NCBI GenBank assembly: GCA_964617565.1
Contig: CAZTYH010000027.1
Span: forward strand, 1 to 34,849
From: JAKJGV01 sp964617565
Lineage (GTDB): Bacteria; Verrucomicrobiota; Kiritimatiellia; CAIQIC01; JAGNIJ01
Length of the DNA stretch: 34,849 nucleotides
Reading direction: 5' to 3'
A program made the position numbers and the translations under genes. The notes beneath the pieces were generated by a model, which did not search any database, was not told the origin of the DNA, and saw only the letters and a program-made list of their open reading frames with translations. This document shows, in pieces, positions 16,214-24,487 of the stretch (positions within the stretch are counted from its first letter, which is position 1; the number at the start of each line of letters is the position of its first letter).

Positions 16214-17506
16214 CTACGGGTTCGGCATGGCTTCCAGAATCAACCCACCCAACCCGGCGGCACGGGCAATGAGGAATAAGACCACGGTCAGCAGGCCGGC
16301 CGCAGGAACGGTAATCAACCATGACCCGAAGATATCACGCGTCACCCGCTTGTTCACGGCGCCCAACCCGCGCGCGAATCCTACGCCGATGATCGCACCG
16401 ACGATGGTATGCGTGGTGGAGACCGGCATTTTCAGCCGAGTACACACCAACACCGTGGCGACCGTTGCAAGATCGGCCGCGGTTCCACGCGAAGGGGTGA
16501 GTTGCGTGATTTTCGTTCCCAGCGTTTTCATCACGCGATGACCCGATGTGGCCAGGCCGAGCACGATGCCGAAACCGCCCATGGCAAGCACCCAGAAAGG
16601 CACAAACACGCGCATCTTCACCGTTCCGGAGCGGACAATGTCCAGCACGGCCGCGACAGGTCCAATTGCGTTCGCCACGTCATTGGCCCCATGGGCAAAT
16701 GCGACACTGCAGGAGGTGATGATTACGAGCGGTGTGAATATACCCTCTACAAGTCGCAGTTGATCGGCCAGCGGAAGGCGGTCTCTTCCAACCACATACC
16801 GCTGGATGATTACGCGGGCAATGACCGTGCAGACTATTGCGGCGCCGACGGAAATGAGGAGAGCCCGTCCGCCGGTTAAAATGATGTTGTGTTTATGCAG
16901 CATGTGGTCCAATCCCTTGAAGAGAGTGGACATCGCCACAATAAACACGGTTAGAAAAACGAAAAAAGGCGCGAACAATATCGCGGCGCGCAAGGGCCGC
17001 TCCCGCCTCAGGATCAGGATGCTGATGCTCTTGAAGAGGAGGAATCCGAGAGCGGCTCCAGCTACGGGCGATATGAGCCAGCTCAATACGATGCCGCCGA
17101 ATTTGCTCCACTCAACGCAAGACAATCCCGCAGCCACCATGCCGAACCCGGCAATCGCGCCGACAATGGAATGCGTCGTGGAGACCGGCATACCGATCCA
17201 CGTTGCCACGTGAAGCCAAATCGCGGTTGCAAGCAGGGCGGATATCATCCCAAGCGCCAGCATCTCCGGCGTGTCCACAAAATGATGCGGGCTTACAATG
17301 CCCCGGCGCACGGTGTCGGTCACGCTACTGCCCACCAGCGTTGATCCGGCAAACTCGCATAGGGCGCCCATAATCACTGCACCGCGAATGGAAAGCGCAC
17401 CGGAACCCACCGCATCGCTCATCGAATTCGCGAAATCGTTTGCCCCGATCGTCCACGCGAGGTAGAGACCCAGCAATACCGTGCAACCGATGATGTAAAG
17501 CTCCAT
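16214..17506 (-). CDS. pit: PiT-family low-affinity inorganic phosphate transporter
   Basis: Inner-membrane phosphate/cation symporter of the PHO4/PiT family, 430 residues with about ten hydrophobic segments. The internal duplication typical of the family is plain: GANDFANSMSDAVG (21-34) matches GANDVANAIGPVAAV (273-287), and MPVSTTHSIVGAI (106-118) matches MPVSTTHTIVGAI (360-372). It lies 13 bases downstream of the DUF47 gene, a standard pairing in which the PhoU-like protein modulates the transporter. The GANDFAN start of the first repeat near residue 21 supports the ATG at 17506. Transport of sulfate or other anions is a remote alternative. Confidence 0.94.
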   Translation of the reverse strand: MELYIIGCTVLLGLYLAWTIGANDFANSMSDAVGSGALSIRGAVIMGALCEFAGSTLVGSSVTDTVRRGIVSPHHFVDTPEMLALGMISALLATAIWLHVATWIGMPVSTTHSIVGAIAGFGMVAAGLSCVEWSKFGGIVLSWLISPVAGAALGFLLFKSISILILRRERPLRAAILFAPFFVFLTVFIVAMSTLFKGLDHMLHKHNIILTGGRALLISVGAAIVCTVIARVIIQRYVVGRDRLPLADQLRLVEGIFTPLVIITSCSVAFAHGANDVANAIGPVAAVLDIVRSGTVKMRVFVPFWVLAMGGFGIVLGLATSGHRVMKTLGTKITQLTPSRGTAADLATVATVLVCTRLKMPVSTTHTIVGAIIGVGFARGLGAVNKRVTRDIFGSWLITVPAAGLLTVVLFLIARAAGLGGLILEAMPNP

Positions 17507-17519
17507 GAGTCAACAACCC

Positions 17520-18194
17520 TTATCTCTTGACGATCATCTGCCGCAGCACGTCGCCGGTGTTCTCCGCCGAGTTTGCTATGCCGCTCAGCGCGTGGATCAT
17601 CTTTTCGTAGAAGAGAATGGTGATGGGATCGAGTTCCTTTTCAATGCGGTAGATCTCCCGGCATAAAGTACGCTGCATCCGGTCAGCCTTCCACTCCCCT
17701 TCATTCAATCCGGCGACGCGCTTCAACACCTGTTCCGCTTCGACGCCACTGAAAGCAGCTTCAGCGAGATTATCTATATCCTGCGCGGCGGCCAGCAGGA
17801 GATCGCCCACGCTCAATACCTGGTTTAAGAAGGAGCGGAATGGCTCCACGAGCTTCGGATGAATCTCCGTGTTGCGGATCAGAAGCACGACGGCAAAGTC
17901 CTGAACGTAATCTGCGATCTCATCCTGGCAATGCAGAAAGTGATAAAGATCATCCCTGTCAACGGGCAGGAAATAGCGGCGGGGCAGGTGTTCGCGAATT
18001 TCATGCTTAATGACATCCGCCTCGTATTCCAATTTGGATACGGCATCCTGCAGGCGATGGATTTCATCCCGGTCGTTTTTTACACAGGCTTCAAGGAGCG
18101 GCTTTACCAGTTTCACACATTCCTGCACCTTCTTGGTATGCTCCAGCAGAGGACCGAACGGGGAACGTCCGAAAAGCTCATTCATCAGGCTCAT
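17520..18194 (-). CDS. DUF47 / TIGR00153 PhoU-like phosphate transport regulator
   Basis: A cytoplasmic, almost entirely alpha-helical protein of 224 residues, related to PhoU and usually encoded next to PiT transporters, as here. Family signatures are RSPFGPLLEHTKKVQECV, a heptad-rich central region (LQDAVSKLEYEADVIKHEIREHLPR has the E-x3-D metal-binding pattern seen in PhoU-like proteins), FLPVDRDDLYHFLHCQDEIADY and, near the C-terminus, SGIANSAENTGDVLR. ATG 18194 is preferred over a GTG two codons upstream because GGAGGTG lies ten bases before it. A TATAAT (18222-18227 on the minus strand) could serve as -10, but no good -35 matches. Confidence 0.9.
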   Translation of the reverse strand: MSLMNELFGRSPFGPLLEHTKKVQECVKLVKPLLEACVKNDRDEIHRLQDAVSKLEYEADVIKHEIREHLPRRYFLPVDRDDLYHFLHCQDEIADYVQDFAVVLLIRNTEIHPKLVEPFRSFLNQVLSVGDLLLAAAQDIDNLAEAAFSGVEAEQVLKRVAGLNEGEWKADRMQRTLCREIYRIEKELDPITILFYEKMIHALSGIANSAENTGDVLRQMIVKR

Positions 18195-18321
18195 TGTCAC
18201 AACGCACCTCCAAGTTGGGAGATTATAAACCCCCGGTTAAAATCGCGTGGAGCCTAACGAATTCCGAATATTATGGTCAATGGCCAAAAGCCTTATTTTC
18301 AGGCCATGATGGAGAACTACT

Positions 18322-19533
18322 TCATTGTAAAGCCTGGTTCAGGCTCAGGATAGGCATGAGGATGGCGAGCGCGATGAGGAGTACAAAAGCACTTACGAGA
18401 AGGATCAATAACGGTTCGGCCACGCTGAGCGCGCGCGTGACACGCCGTTCCCATTGCTGCTGGAAACGGCCGGCGGCGCTGTCCAGCAGCTCGGGCAGGC
18501 GTCCACTTGCTTCACCGGCCTGTATCCAGCCCGGCAATGATTCGCCAAGCACGGGCGCTGCCCTGAGCGCGTCAGCCAGGTTCGCGCCATGCTTGACGGT
18601 CTCGCTTACTTCTGCCGCGCGCGCGGCAACGACTTGATTTCCCGTGGCTCGTCCGGCAAGCGTTACCGCCTCCACCATTCCCACGCCGCCTCGAACGAGC
18701 ATCGCCAGGGTCCGGGCGAAACGCAACCTGATCAATGATTCCTGAGCTACGGCGATGACCGGTATCCGCGGGACCAGGGAAGCCCCCTTGCGTCGAAGCG
18801 ATTCACGGAAGCCCTGGTTCGCTTTTGCCACTCCGAAAACGATCAGCGCTGCAGCGATCAAGGCCATCATCACAAACGGAAAAACACGGGCACTGCCTAT
18901 CACCACCAACGTGAGCGTCGGGAGGGGAATGTTGGCAGAGGCGAGCATCACGCCGATACGGGGAATCAGTATCCCAAGGGTAACGGCTCCGATGATAATG
19001 GCCGCAGCAACAACGATGGAGGGATACACGAGCGCGCTGACAACCCGGTCGCGAAGTCGTGCCTGCTCTTCCAGGAATCCGGCCAGCCTTTCGAGTACCA
19101 CGTCAAGCGTGCCGGCCCGTTCTCCAGCCTCGACCACGGCGATCTCGAACGCCGCAACTCCCGGATGTCCGTCTTCCAATGCGCGCGCCAGGGAGGCCCC
19201 ATCGCGTATCCGGTCGCGAATGCCCGCCAGGTGTTGCCGCGCATCACCGATTTCGGGAGCATCAATCAAAACCTGCATAGCGGCAGCGAGCGGAAGGCCC
19301 GCCATTAAAAGAGCCGAGAGCTCGCGGAAAAGCATAGCCCGCACTTCGATTCCGAAAGGAGCCCCTCGCTTCGAGAAACGCCGGACAAGCTGGTCGCCCG
19401 CAGGATGTAATTCTTCCGGAAACACGTCACGGGTTGCAAGCCGTTCCCTAGCGTCCTTGAGATCATGCCCCTCGACCAGCCCACGACAAGACCGGCCATT
19501 CGCGTCGTAACCCCTGTATTCGAAGGTCCTCAT
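18322..19533 (-). CDS. gspF: Type II secretion inner-membrane platform protein GspF
   Basis: Polytopic platform protein that couples the GspE ATPase to pseudopilus assembly. The 403 residues contain two GspF repeats: FRELSALLMAGLPLAAAMQVL near residue 68 and FARTLAMLVRGGVGMVEAVTLAGRATGN near 270. Three hydrophobic segments follow the usual pattern: around VVAAAIIIGAVTLGILIPRI, FPFVMMALIAAALIVFG, and the C-terminal LLILLVSAFVLLIALAILMPI. The N-terminal MRTFEYRGYDANGRSCRGLVE is the family start. It lies 14 bases after gspE in the fabZ-lpxA-gspDEF operon. No pseudopilin gene follows, since the next gene downstream is the phosphate regulator, so GspG and others must be elsewhere. A type IV pilus PilC role is possible but less likely beside gspD. 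Confidence 0.92.
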   Translation of the reverse strand: MRTFEYRGYDANGRSCRGLVEGHDLKDARERLATRDVFPEELHPAGDQLVRRFSKRGAPFGIEVRAMLFRELSALLMAGLPLAAAMQVLIDAPEIGDARQHLAGIRDRIRDGASLARALEDGHPGVAAFEIAVVEAGERAGTLDVVLERLAGFLEEQARLRDRVVSALVYPSIVVAAAIIIGAVTLGILIPRIGVMLASANIPLPTLTLVVIGSARVFPFVMMALIAAALIVFGVAKANQGFRESLRRKGASLVPRIPVIAVAQESLIRLRFARTLAMLVRGGVGMVEAVTLAGRATGNQVVAARAAEVSETVKHGANLADALRAAPVLGESLPGWIQAGEASGRLPELLDSAAGRFQQQWERRVTRALSVAEPLLILLVSAFVLLIALAILMPILSLNQALQ

Positions 19534-19547
19534 CGTGTCACACCAGG

Positions 19548-21233
19548 TCAGCTCCGTCCCGCCGCGCGGAGTATTTCGGAAATGCTTGTCTGGCCGGCCG
19601 ACACTTTCGCGACTCCATCATCAAGTAACGTGCGCATGCCCTGATTGGTTGCCGTGGCTCGCAGTTCGTGCGGTCCGCCGCCCTTTCGTATGCATTCGGC
19701 AACGGCGTCGCTCATCGGAAGAAATTCATACAATCCTGTCCGTCCGCGATATCCGCCAAGACATTGCGGACAACCCGTCGGACTCATTGCACCATCCCGA
19801 CGTAAGCCGCGCGCGGAATCACCGAGAGCACGCAGCTCCTCATCGGAAATCCTGGAAGGCTTTTTGCAGACGGGACATAGTTTTCGTATCAATCGCTGCG
19901 CGAGGCATGCTTTCAGAGCAGCAGAAAGCAGGTATGGCGCGATGCCGAGATCAATGAGTCTTACCGCCGCGCCCACGGCATCGTTCGTATGTACGGTGGT
20001 AAAAACAAGATGACCCGTCAGTGAAGCGCGCACCGCAATCTCCGCCGTTTCAAGGTCGCGCGTTTCCCCAACGAGAATCACATCCGGATCCTGGCGCAGG
20101 ATGTGGCGCAATCCTGCCGCGAAAGTCAGTCCGATTTTCGGCTTCACCTGGATCTGTCCAATGCCTGGAACCTGGTATTCGATGGGATCTTCGACGGTGA
20201 GCACATTAATGTGAGCCGTATCGAGTTCCCGGAGCGCGGCGTAAAGGGTTGTTGTTTTTCCGCTGCCGGTCGGGCCCGTGACGAGGATGATGCCGTTGGG
20301 CTCCCCGATCACGTTTCGGAAATGTGTCAGGACATCGGCCGGCATGCCCAGGTCACCCAGCGGCAGCAGTGCCGATTCCCGGTTGAGCAGGCGGAGCACG
20401 ACGCGCTCGCCTTCGGCTACCGGCACGGTTGAAACGCGTATGTCAACTTCGCGCTCCCCCACCCTGACCCGAGCCGTTCCGTCCTGGGGCAACCGCCGCT
20501 CCGCAATATCCAGATGCGCCATCACCTTCAATCGCGACACCAGCGCCGCCTGGAGATGTTTCGGCGGTGAAGTTTGTTCATACAGCAAGCCGTCAATGCG
20601 GTATCTCACCCGGAGATCCTTCTCAAAAGGTTCGACATGCACGTCGGAAGCGTCCGCCTTGAGCGCTTCGAGCAGGATCGCATTTACGAGCTGGGTAACC
20701 GGTGCCTGGTCCGCCCGGCGCAAAAGGTCGTCACTTCCCGGTTTCGCATCGCGCAGATCCGCCGACCCGTCCGCCATGCTCGACAGCACGTCACGCGCGG
20801 TGTCTGTTTGCCGGTAGTAACAGCGTTCGATGGCCTTTGCGATTTCGTTCTTCGGCGCCAACACGAACGCGACATCTTTCTGCAGCAACAGGGAAACATA
20901 ATCGAGATCGTGCACGCGTGCGGGATCGGCCGCAAGAACCGCCGGCCCCTCCTTCCAGCGAATCGGCAACATGCAGCGGCTCCTGGCCCATTCTACCGGG
21001 AGCGCAGTAATCAACCCGGGGTCAAGCCATTCGTCGGAAACCTCCGCGACGGCATCGCAACCATAGTCCAGCGCCAACGCCTCGACGAAGTCGGAATCCC
21101 TGATCAATCCTTCCGCCACCAGCGCCTCCCCCAACGCGTGCGCGTCAGAGGAGTCCGCCACACGAGAGAGCATCACATTCATCTGCTCCCTGGTGACTTT
21201 GCCCTGCCGAACGAGGATTTCTCCCAGCGCCAT
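19548..21233 (-). CDS. gspE: Type II secretion ATPase GspE
   Basis: Cytoplasmic hexameric ATPase that powers pseudopilus extension. Of 561 residues, about 1-140 are MshEN-type N-terminal domains (GEILVRQGKVTREQM and GEALVAEGLIRDSDFVEAL are the repeated helices). The ATPase core has Walker A GPTGSGKTTT (320-329, Lys326), the Asp box VEDPIEYQVPGIGQIQV, Walker B VILVGETRD (385-393) and the His box FTTVHTND. A zinc-binding C-x2-C pair (453/456) and a second pair (488/491) are the GspE-specific insertion. It begins three bases after gspD. A PilB identity is the alternative, but the secretin neighbour and zinc site favour GspE. Confidence 0.94.
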   Translation of the reverse strand: MALGEILVRQGKVTREQMNVMLSRVADSSDAHALGEALVAEGLIRDSDFVEALALDYGCDAVAEVSDEWLDPGLITALPVEWARSRCMLPIRWKEGPAVLAADPARVHDLDYVSLLLQKDVAFVLAPKNEIAKAIERCYYRQTDTARDVLSSMADGSADLRDAKPGSDDLLRRADQAPVTQLVNAILLEALKADASDVHVEPFEKDLRVRYRIDGLLYEQTSPPKHLQAALVSRLKVMAHLDIAERRLPQDGTARVRVGEREVDIRVSTVPVAEGERVVLRLLNRESALLPLGDLGMPADVLTHFRNVIGEPNGIILVTGPTGSGKTTTLYAALRELDTAHINVLTVEDPIEYQVPGIGQIQVKPKIGLTFAAGLRHILRQDPDVILVGETRDLETAEIAVRASLTGHLVFTTVHTNDAVGAAVRLIDLGIAPYLLSAALKACLAQRLIRKLCPVCKKPSRISDEELRALGDSARGLRRDGAMSPTGCPQCLGGYRGRTGLYEFLPMSDAVAECIRKGGGPHELRATATNQGMRTLLDDGVAKVSAGQTSISEILRAAGRS

Positions 21234-21236
21234 GAT

Positions 21237-23174
21237 TTACTTCTTCTGTTCCGCTTCGAACGTGCCGTTCGTGGAGGGAAGCCCTATGCCGGACCGTCGA
21301 AGCAATGCCTGATCCACTTCCACCGTTTCGTACTCCTCCGTCACGATATGCGGCGTGACGAAGATCAGCAGATTGGTTCGCTGCCGGTTATCCGAAGTGC
21401 TCCGGAAAAGCCAGCCAAGCAAGGGGATATCGCCAAGCAAGGGAACCTTTCGCACGACCTTTACGCGGTCTTCCCTGATCAATCCGCTGATAATGATCGT
21501 GGCGCGGTCCGGCAAGGTCACCGTGGTGGACACTTCCCTCTTCGCGATGCTCGGCGCAAACTGCGTTCCGGACGGTCCCTCGTCCACGATGGCCTCGATG
21601 CTCGGATTCAACTGCATGGTCACTTCGCGATCCGGATTCACATGCGGCGTGAACCGGAGCTTGATGCCCACATCCACGCGGTCAATGTTCTGTATCACGT
21701 CACGCGCGGTCCCGGAGCCGCCTTCGATCGTAGAACGAAGAATGGGGATATTCTCCACGACGCTCACGCTTGCTTCCGTGTTGTTCTGCGCCCGCAAGGG
21801 AATTCCCGCGAGAATGTTGACGTCCCGGTTTTGTGCCAGTGCGCGCAGCAGGACAGGGATGCGAGGCTGAAGAATCCCGTTTGCGTCAAGATATGTGCCT
21901 CTCGCCACGCCAATGGACAAGCCCTGGGGAAACACATTCTTCGTGACCAGTTCCATGATGTCGTCTGTTTCGCCCGGACGCGATCGGCCGATGGCCGTCG
22001 TTTTTCCTTCCGTAGGGATTTCGATGGTTGACCATTCGACACCGAGATCCAGGTTCTTGCCCATCGCAACTTCCGCGATCAGGATTTCCACCATGACCTG
22101 CTGCGGCACCTGGTCGAGCTGGTTCACAAGCGCTTTCACATAATCGAAATCGCCCGGCGACGCATCCACCAGCAGGGCGTTGTTCGGCGTGTTTGCTTCG
22201 ATGGCAATTCGTGCGCGTTGATCTTTTTCCGCGGTCTTTGCGAGAAGTCCGTTGAGACTCTTCGCGGCCTCTTCGGCCGGCAGGTATTTAAGAAAAATGG
22301 CGTTCAAGCGGCCGTAGCCGGATTCGCTGGACACGTCCATCATTTCCACCACGCGCCGGACTTCTCCAAGCTGCACCGTGGTTCCAAGTATGACGAGGCC
22401 CTTGGCCTGGGGCGCGGGAACAATGACGATATCCACGGGAACTCCGCCGGTCCCGCCGGCAAGACGGTCCATGTGGCGGCCTACAGCTCGTGCGGAAGTA
22501 TCTCCTCCGCGCATTGCGGCCAGCAATTGCGCCGCGACATCCTCGGGCGATGCGTGATCGAGACGAATGAATTCGACAATGCGCGCCGCGCCCGGTTTGT
22601 CCATCTCCGAGATGATCCGCTCAATACGGCGCACGCTTTCCGCCGTGTCTGTAATAATCAGGTGATTGGTCGGGCCGAAGGCTTCCAGTGCACCCGCTTT
22701 TCCGCCTCGCACCATGGGTTCAAGCGTCTTCTTGAGATCCATCGCACTGATATGCTCAAGGCGCAGCACCTTGGTGATAAGACCTTCCACTTTCGTTTCA
22801 TCACCCGGACCCAGAATGCGACCGGACTCCACGGCTTTCTCCGGCAGAGGAACGACGTGGCTTACCCCTTCTTTTTCAACCACGGAGAACCCGCTGGCCT
22901 CCAGGATGGAAAGGAAAAGGGGAAAAACTTCTTCTACCGGAATCCGCGGCGGCGTCACCACCGTCACTTTTCCGCTGACCTGATCATCAATAACAAGGCG
23001 GCGGCCGGTCATTTCCCCAACCAGCTTGGCGAGAAGGCGAATATCAGCCTGATCGAAACTGAAGTTGACGTAGGTTCCCGAAAGTTCCTCACACATCCCC
23101 ACGCGAACAGCGGCCAACAGGCTTGCCGTGAGCAGCAGCAACAAGGCTCTCTTCCTGACGCCACAGATCTTCAC
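21237..23174 (-). CDS. gspD: Type II secretion outer-membrane secretin GspD
   Basis: Forms the outer-membrane exit channel. The 645 residues open with a signal peptide (RALLLLLTASLLAAVRVGMC, about 9-28). The N0 domain follows (VNFSFDQADIRLLAKLVGEM), then three N1-N3 type repeats, including GLITKVLRLEHISAMDLKKT and the Gly-rich loop after ATSARAVGR-like sequence. The secretin core ends with VPLLGDIPLLGWLFRS and NLLIFVTPHIV. The signal peptide cysteine (Cys28) is not in a clean lipobox. The ATG overlaps the lpxA stop by 4 bp, so the channel is translationally coupled to a lipid A enzyme. No pilotin gene was recognised. Confidence 0.93.
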   Translation of the reverse strand: MKICGVRKRALLLLLTASLLAAVRVGMCEELSGTYVNFSFDQADIRLLAKLVGEMTGRRLVIDDQVSGKVTVVTPPRIPVEEVFPLFLSILEASGFSVVEKEGVSHVVPLPEKAVESGRILGPGDETKVEGLITKVLRLEHISAMDLKKTLEPMVRGGKAGALEAFGPTNHLIITDTAESVRRIERIISEMDKPGAARIVEFIRLDHASPEDVAAQLLAAMRGGDTSARAVGRHMDRLAGGTGGVPVDIVIVPAPQAKGLVILGTTVQLGEVRRVVEMMDVSSESGYGRLNAIFLKYLPAEEAAKSLNGLLAKTAEKDQRARIAIEANTPNNALLVDASPGDFDYVKALVNQLDQVPQQVMVEILIAEVAMGKNLDLGVEWSTIEIPTEGKTTAIGRSRPGETDDIMELVTKNVFPQGLSIGVARGTYLDANGILQPRIPVLLRALAQNRDVNILAGIPLRAQNNTEASVSVVENIPILRSTIEGGSGTARDVIQNIDRVDVGIKLRFTPHVNPDREVTMQLNPSIEAIVDEGPSGTQFAPSIAKREVSTTVTLPDRATIIISGLIREDRVKVVRKVPLLGDIPLLGWLFRSTSDNRQRTNLLIFVTPHIVTEEYETVEVDQALLRRSGIGLPSTNGTFEAEQKK

Positions 23175-23944
23175 CGGACGATTCCTCTCGTGGATGACTT
23201 CACGAAATCAGTCAAATACACCACTTCCGGAACTTTTTCGACCTCCGATTCAATCCGCTCCACCGCCTGCCGTGTGGTCAAACTTTCCCGGTAGAGCAAT
23301 TTGAAGGCGGCTTTAAGAAGCGTTTGTGCCCTCTCATCCAATCCTCGTCGCTTCAGACCCACGCTGTTAAGGCCATGAATGGAAATCGGATTTCCATCTG
23401 CAATCATATAGGGAGGCACGTCCTGCGTCACCTTGGAACAGCCACCGATGAAGCTCATGGCTCCGATGCGCACAAATTGATGGACCCCGCTCAAGCCGCC
23501 GATGGTGGCCCGGTCTTCGACGATGACGTGCCCGGCCAGCGTTGCGCAGTTCGCCATGATCACCCCATCCCCCACCACGCAATCGTGCGCGATATGCGCG
23601 TACGCCATGATGTGGCAATCAGACCCGATCCGCGTTGCGTCGCCGTCATTCGTTGCCGCGTTCACCGTTACAAATTCGCGGAACGTGTTGCGATCCCCGA
23701 TCTCCACGCGCGGCGTTCCGCCCTTGTATTTCAGATCCTGAGTCTGCTGGCCAATGCTTGCAAAAGGAAATATCCGGCATTGGCTGCCGATGGAGGTCGC
23801 GCCGGCCAGGACCACGTGGCCCATCACGCACGTCCCCGCGCCTATACTGACCTGTGAACCGATAATGCTGTAGGGCCCGATCTCTACATCGGCGGCGATC
23901 TTTGCGCCGGGCTCGACGATGGCCGTTGGATGAATGTTTGCCAT
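23171..23944 (-). CDS. lpxA: Acyl-ACP--UDP-N-acetylglucosamine O-acyltransferase
   Basis: First enzyme of lipid A synthesis: transfers a 3-hydroxyacyl chain from ACP to UDP-GlcNAc in the cytoplasm. About 257 residues from ATG 23944; the upstream TTG at 23959 is rejected because MANIHPTAIVEPGAKI is the family N-terminus. The left-handed beta-helix hexapeptide repeats fill residues 5-190. The catalytic His120 sits in YAHIAHDCVVGDG, and QDLKYKGG is the substrate loop. The usual HRGT motif reads VNAAT here, a substitution to note. The C-terminal helices (GLNSVGLKRRGLDE onward) complete the trimer fold. It follows fabZ by 11 bases and overlaps gspD by 4. The gene shows that the organism makes lipid A-type LPS. 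Confidence 0.95.
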   Translation of the reverse strand: MANIHPTAIVEPGAKIAADVEIGPYSIIGSQVSIGAGTCVMGHVVLAGATSIGSQCRIFPFASIGQQTQDLKYKGGTPRVEIGDRNTFREFVTVNAATNDGDATRIGSDCHIMAYAHIAHDCVVGDGVIMANCATLAGHVIVEDRATIGGLSGVHQFVRIGAMSFIGGCSKVTQDVPPYMIADGNPISIHGLNSVGLKRRGLDERAQTLLKAAFKLLYRESLTTRQAVERIESEVEKVPEVVYLTDFVKSSTRGIVR

Positions 23945-23955
23945 AAATGATTCTC

Positions 23956-24393
23956 TCAACCTTCACTGCGATAGGCGAACATCAGGTCGGCCTCCGCCGC
24001 GATCTCGCCGTCCACCAGAACTTTGCCGTGCACCTTGGACATACCGAGACGGATCTTCGTGATCTCGACCTCGATCCGCATCTGGTCGCCTGGCTGCATC
24101 ACCTTGCGGAACCGCGCGTTGTCAATGGACAGGAAATACGCAATCTTCCCCTCCTGCTTGAGCACCCGGCTCAGCAGAACGCCGCCGGTCTGGGCCATGG
24201 CCTCGATCGCGAGTACGCCGGGCATAACAGGATGGCCGGGAAAATGCCCTTGGAAGATCTGTTCGTTCATCGTCAGGTTCTTGATCCCGACGATGCGTTT
24301 TTCCCAATCGCACTCTATGATCCGATCCACAAGCAGCATCGGATAGCGATGCGGCAATATGCCCATTATCTCTTCGATTCCCAGCGTGGACAT
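23956..24393 (-). CDS. fabZ: 3-hydroxyacyl-[acyl-carrier-protein] dehydratase FabZ
   Basis: Dehydrates 3-hydroxyacyl-ACP in fatty acid elongation and so balances the supply of the hydroxyacyl-ACP that LpxA uses. The 145 residues hold the hot-dog fold signature HRYPMLLVDRI, the active-site GHFPGHPVMPGVLAIEAMAQ with catalytic His50 and Glu64, and FLSIDNARFRKVMQPGDQ. ATG 24393 is preferred over a TTG seven codons upstream because GGAGG lies eight bases before it. It is the first gene of the fabZ-lpxA-gspDEF operon. About 94 bases separate it from the dinG-like gene and hold nothing recognised beyond its ribosome site. Confidence 0.95.
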   Translation of the reverse strand: MSTLGIEEIMGILPHRYPMLLVDRIIECDWEKRIVGIKNLTMNEQIFQGHFPGHPVMPGVLAIEAMAQTGGVLLSRVLKQEGKIAYFLSIDNARFRKVMQPGDQMRIEVEITKIRLGMSKVHGKVLVDGEIAAEADLMFAYRSEG

Positions 24394-24487
24394 TCTCTTT
24401 TCCTCCAATTTCAATTAGTCGGTAAAAATGACGTATAGCAAACCCACCGCCGGGAGAAAACAGTAAAGAGCCCTCTCCGCAACCCCT

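Noticed and set aside
16200..16235. Possible GGAAGC/GCTTCC hairpin between phrB and pit
   Set aside because: The loop is long, there is no T run and it overlaps the pit coding end, so it is not a convincing terminator.
20574..22031. A 485-residue open frame on the plus strand
   Set aside because: Antisense to gspE and gspD, both well supported. No ribosome site or motifs.
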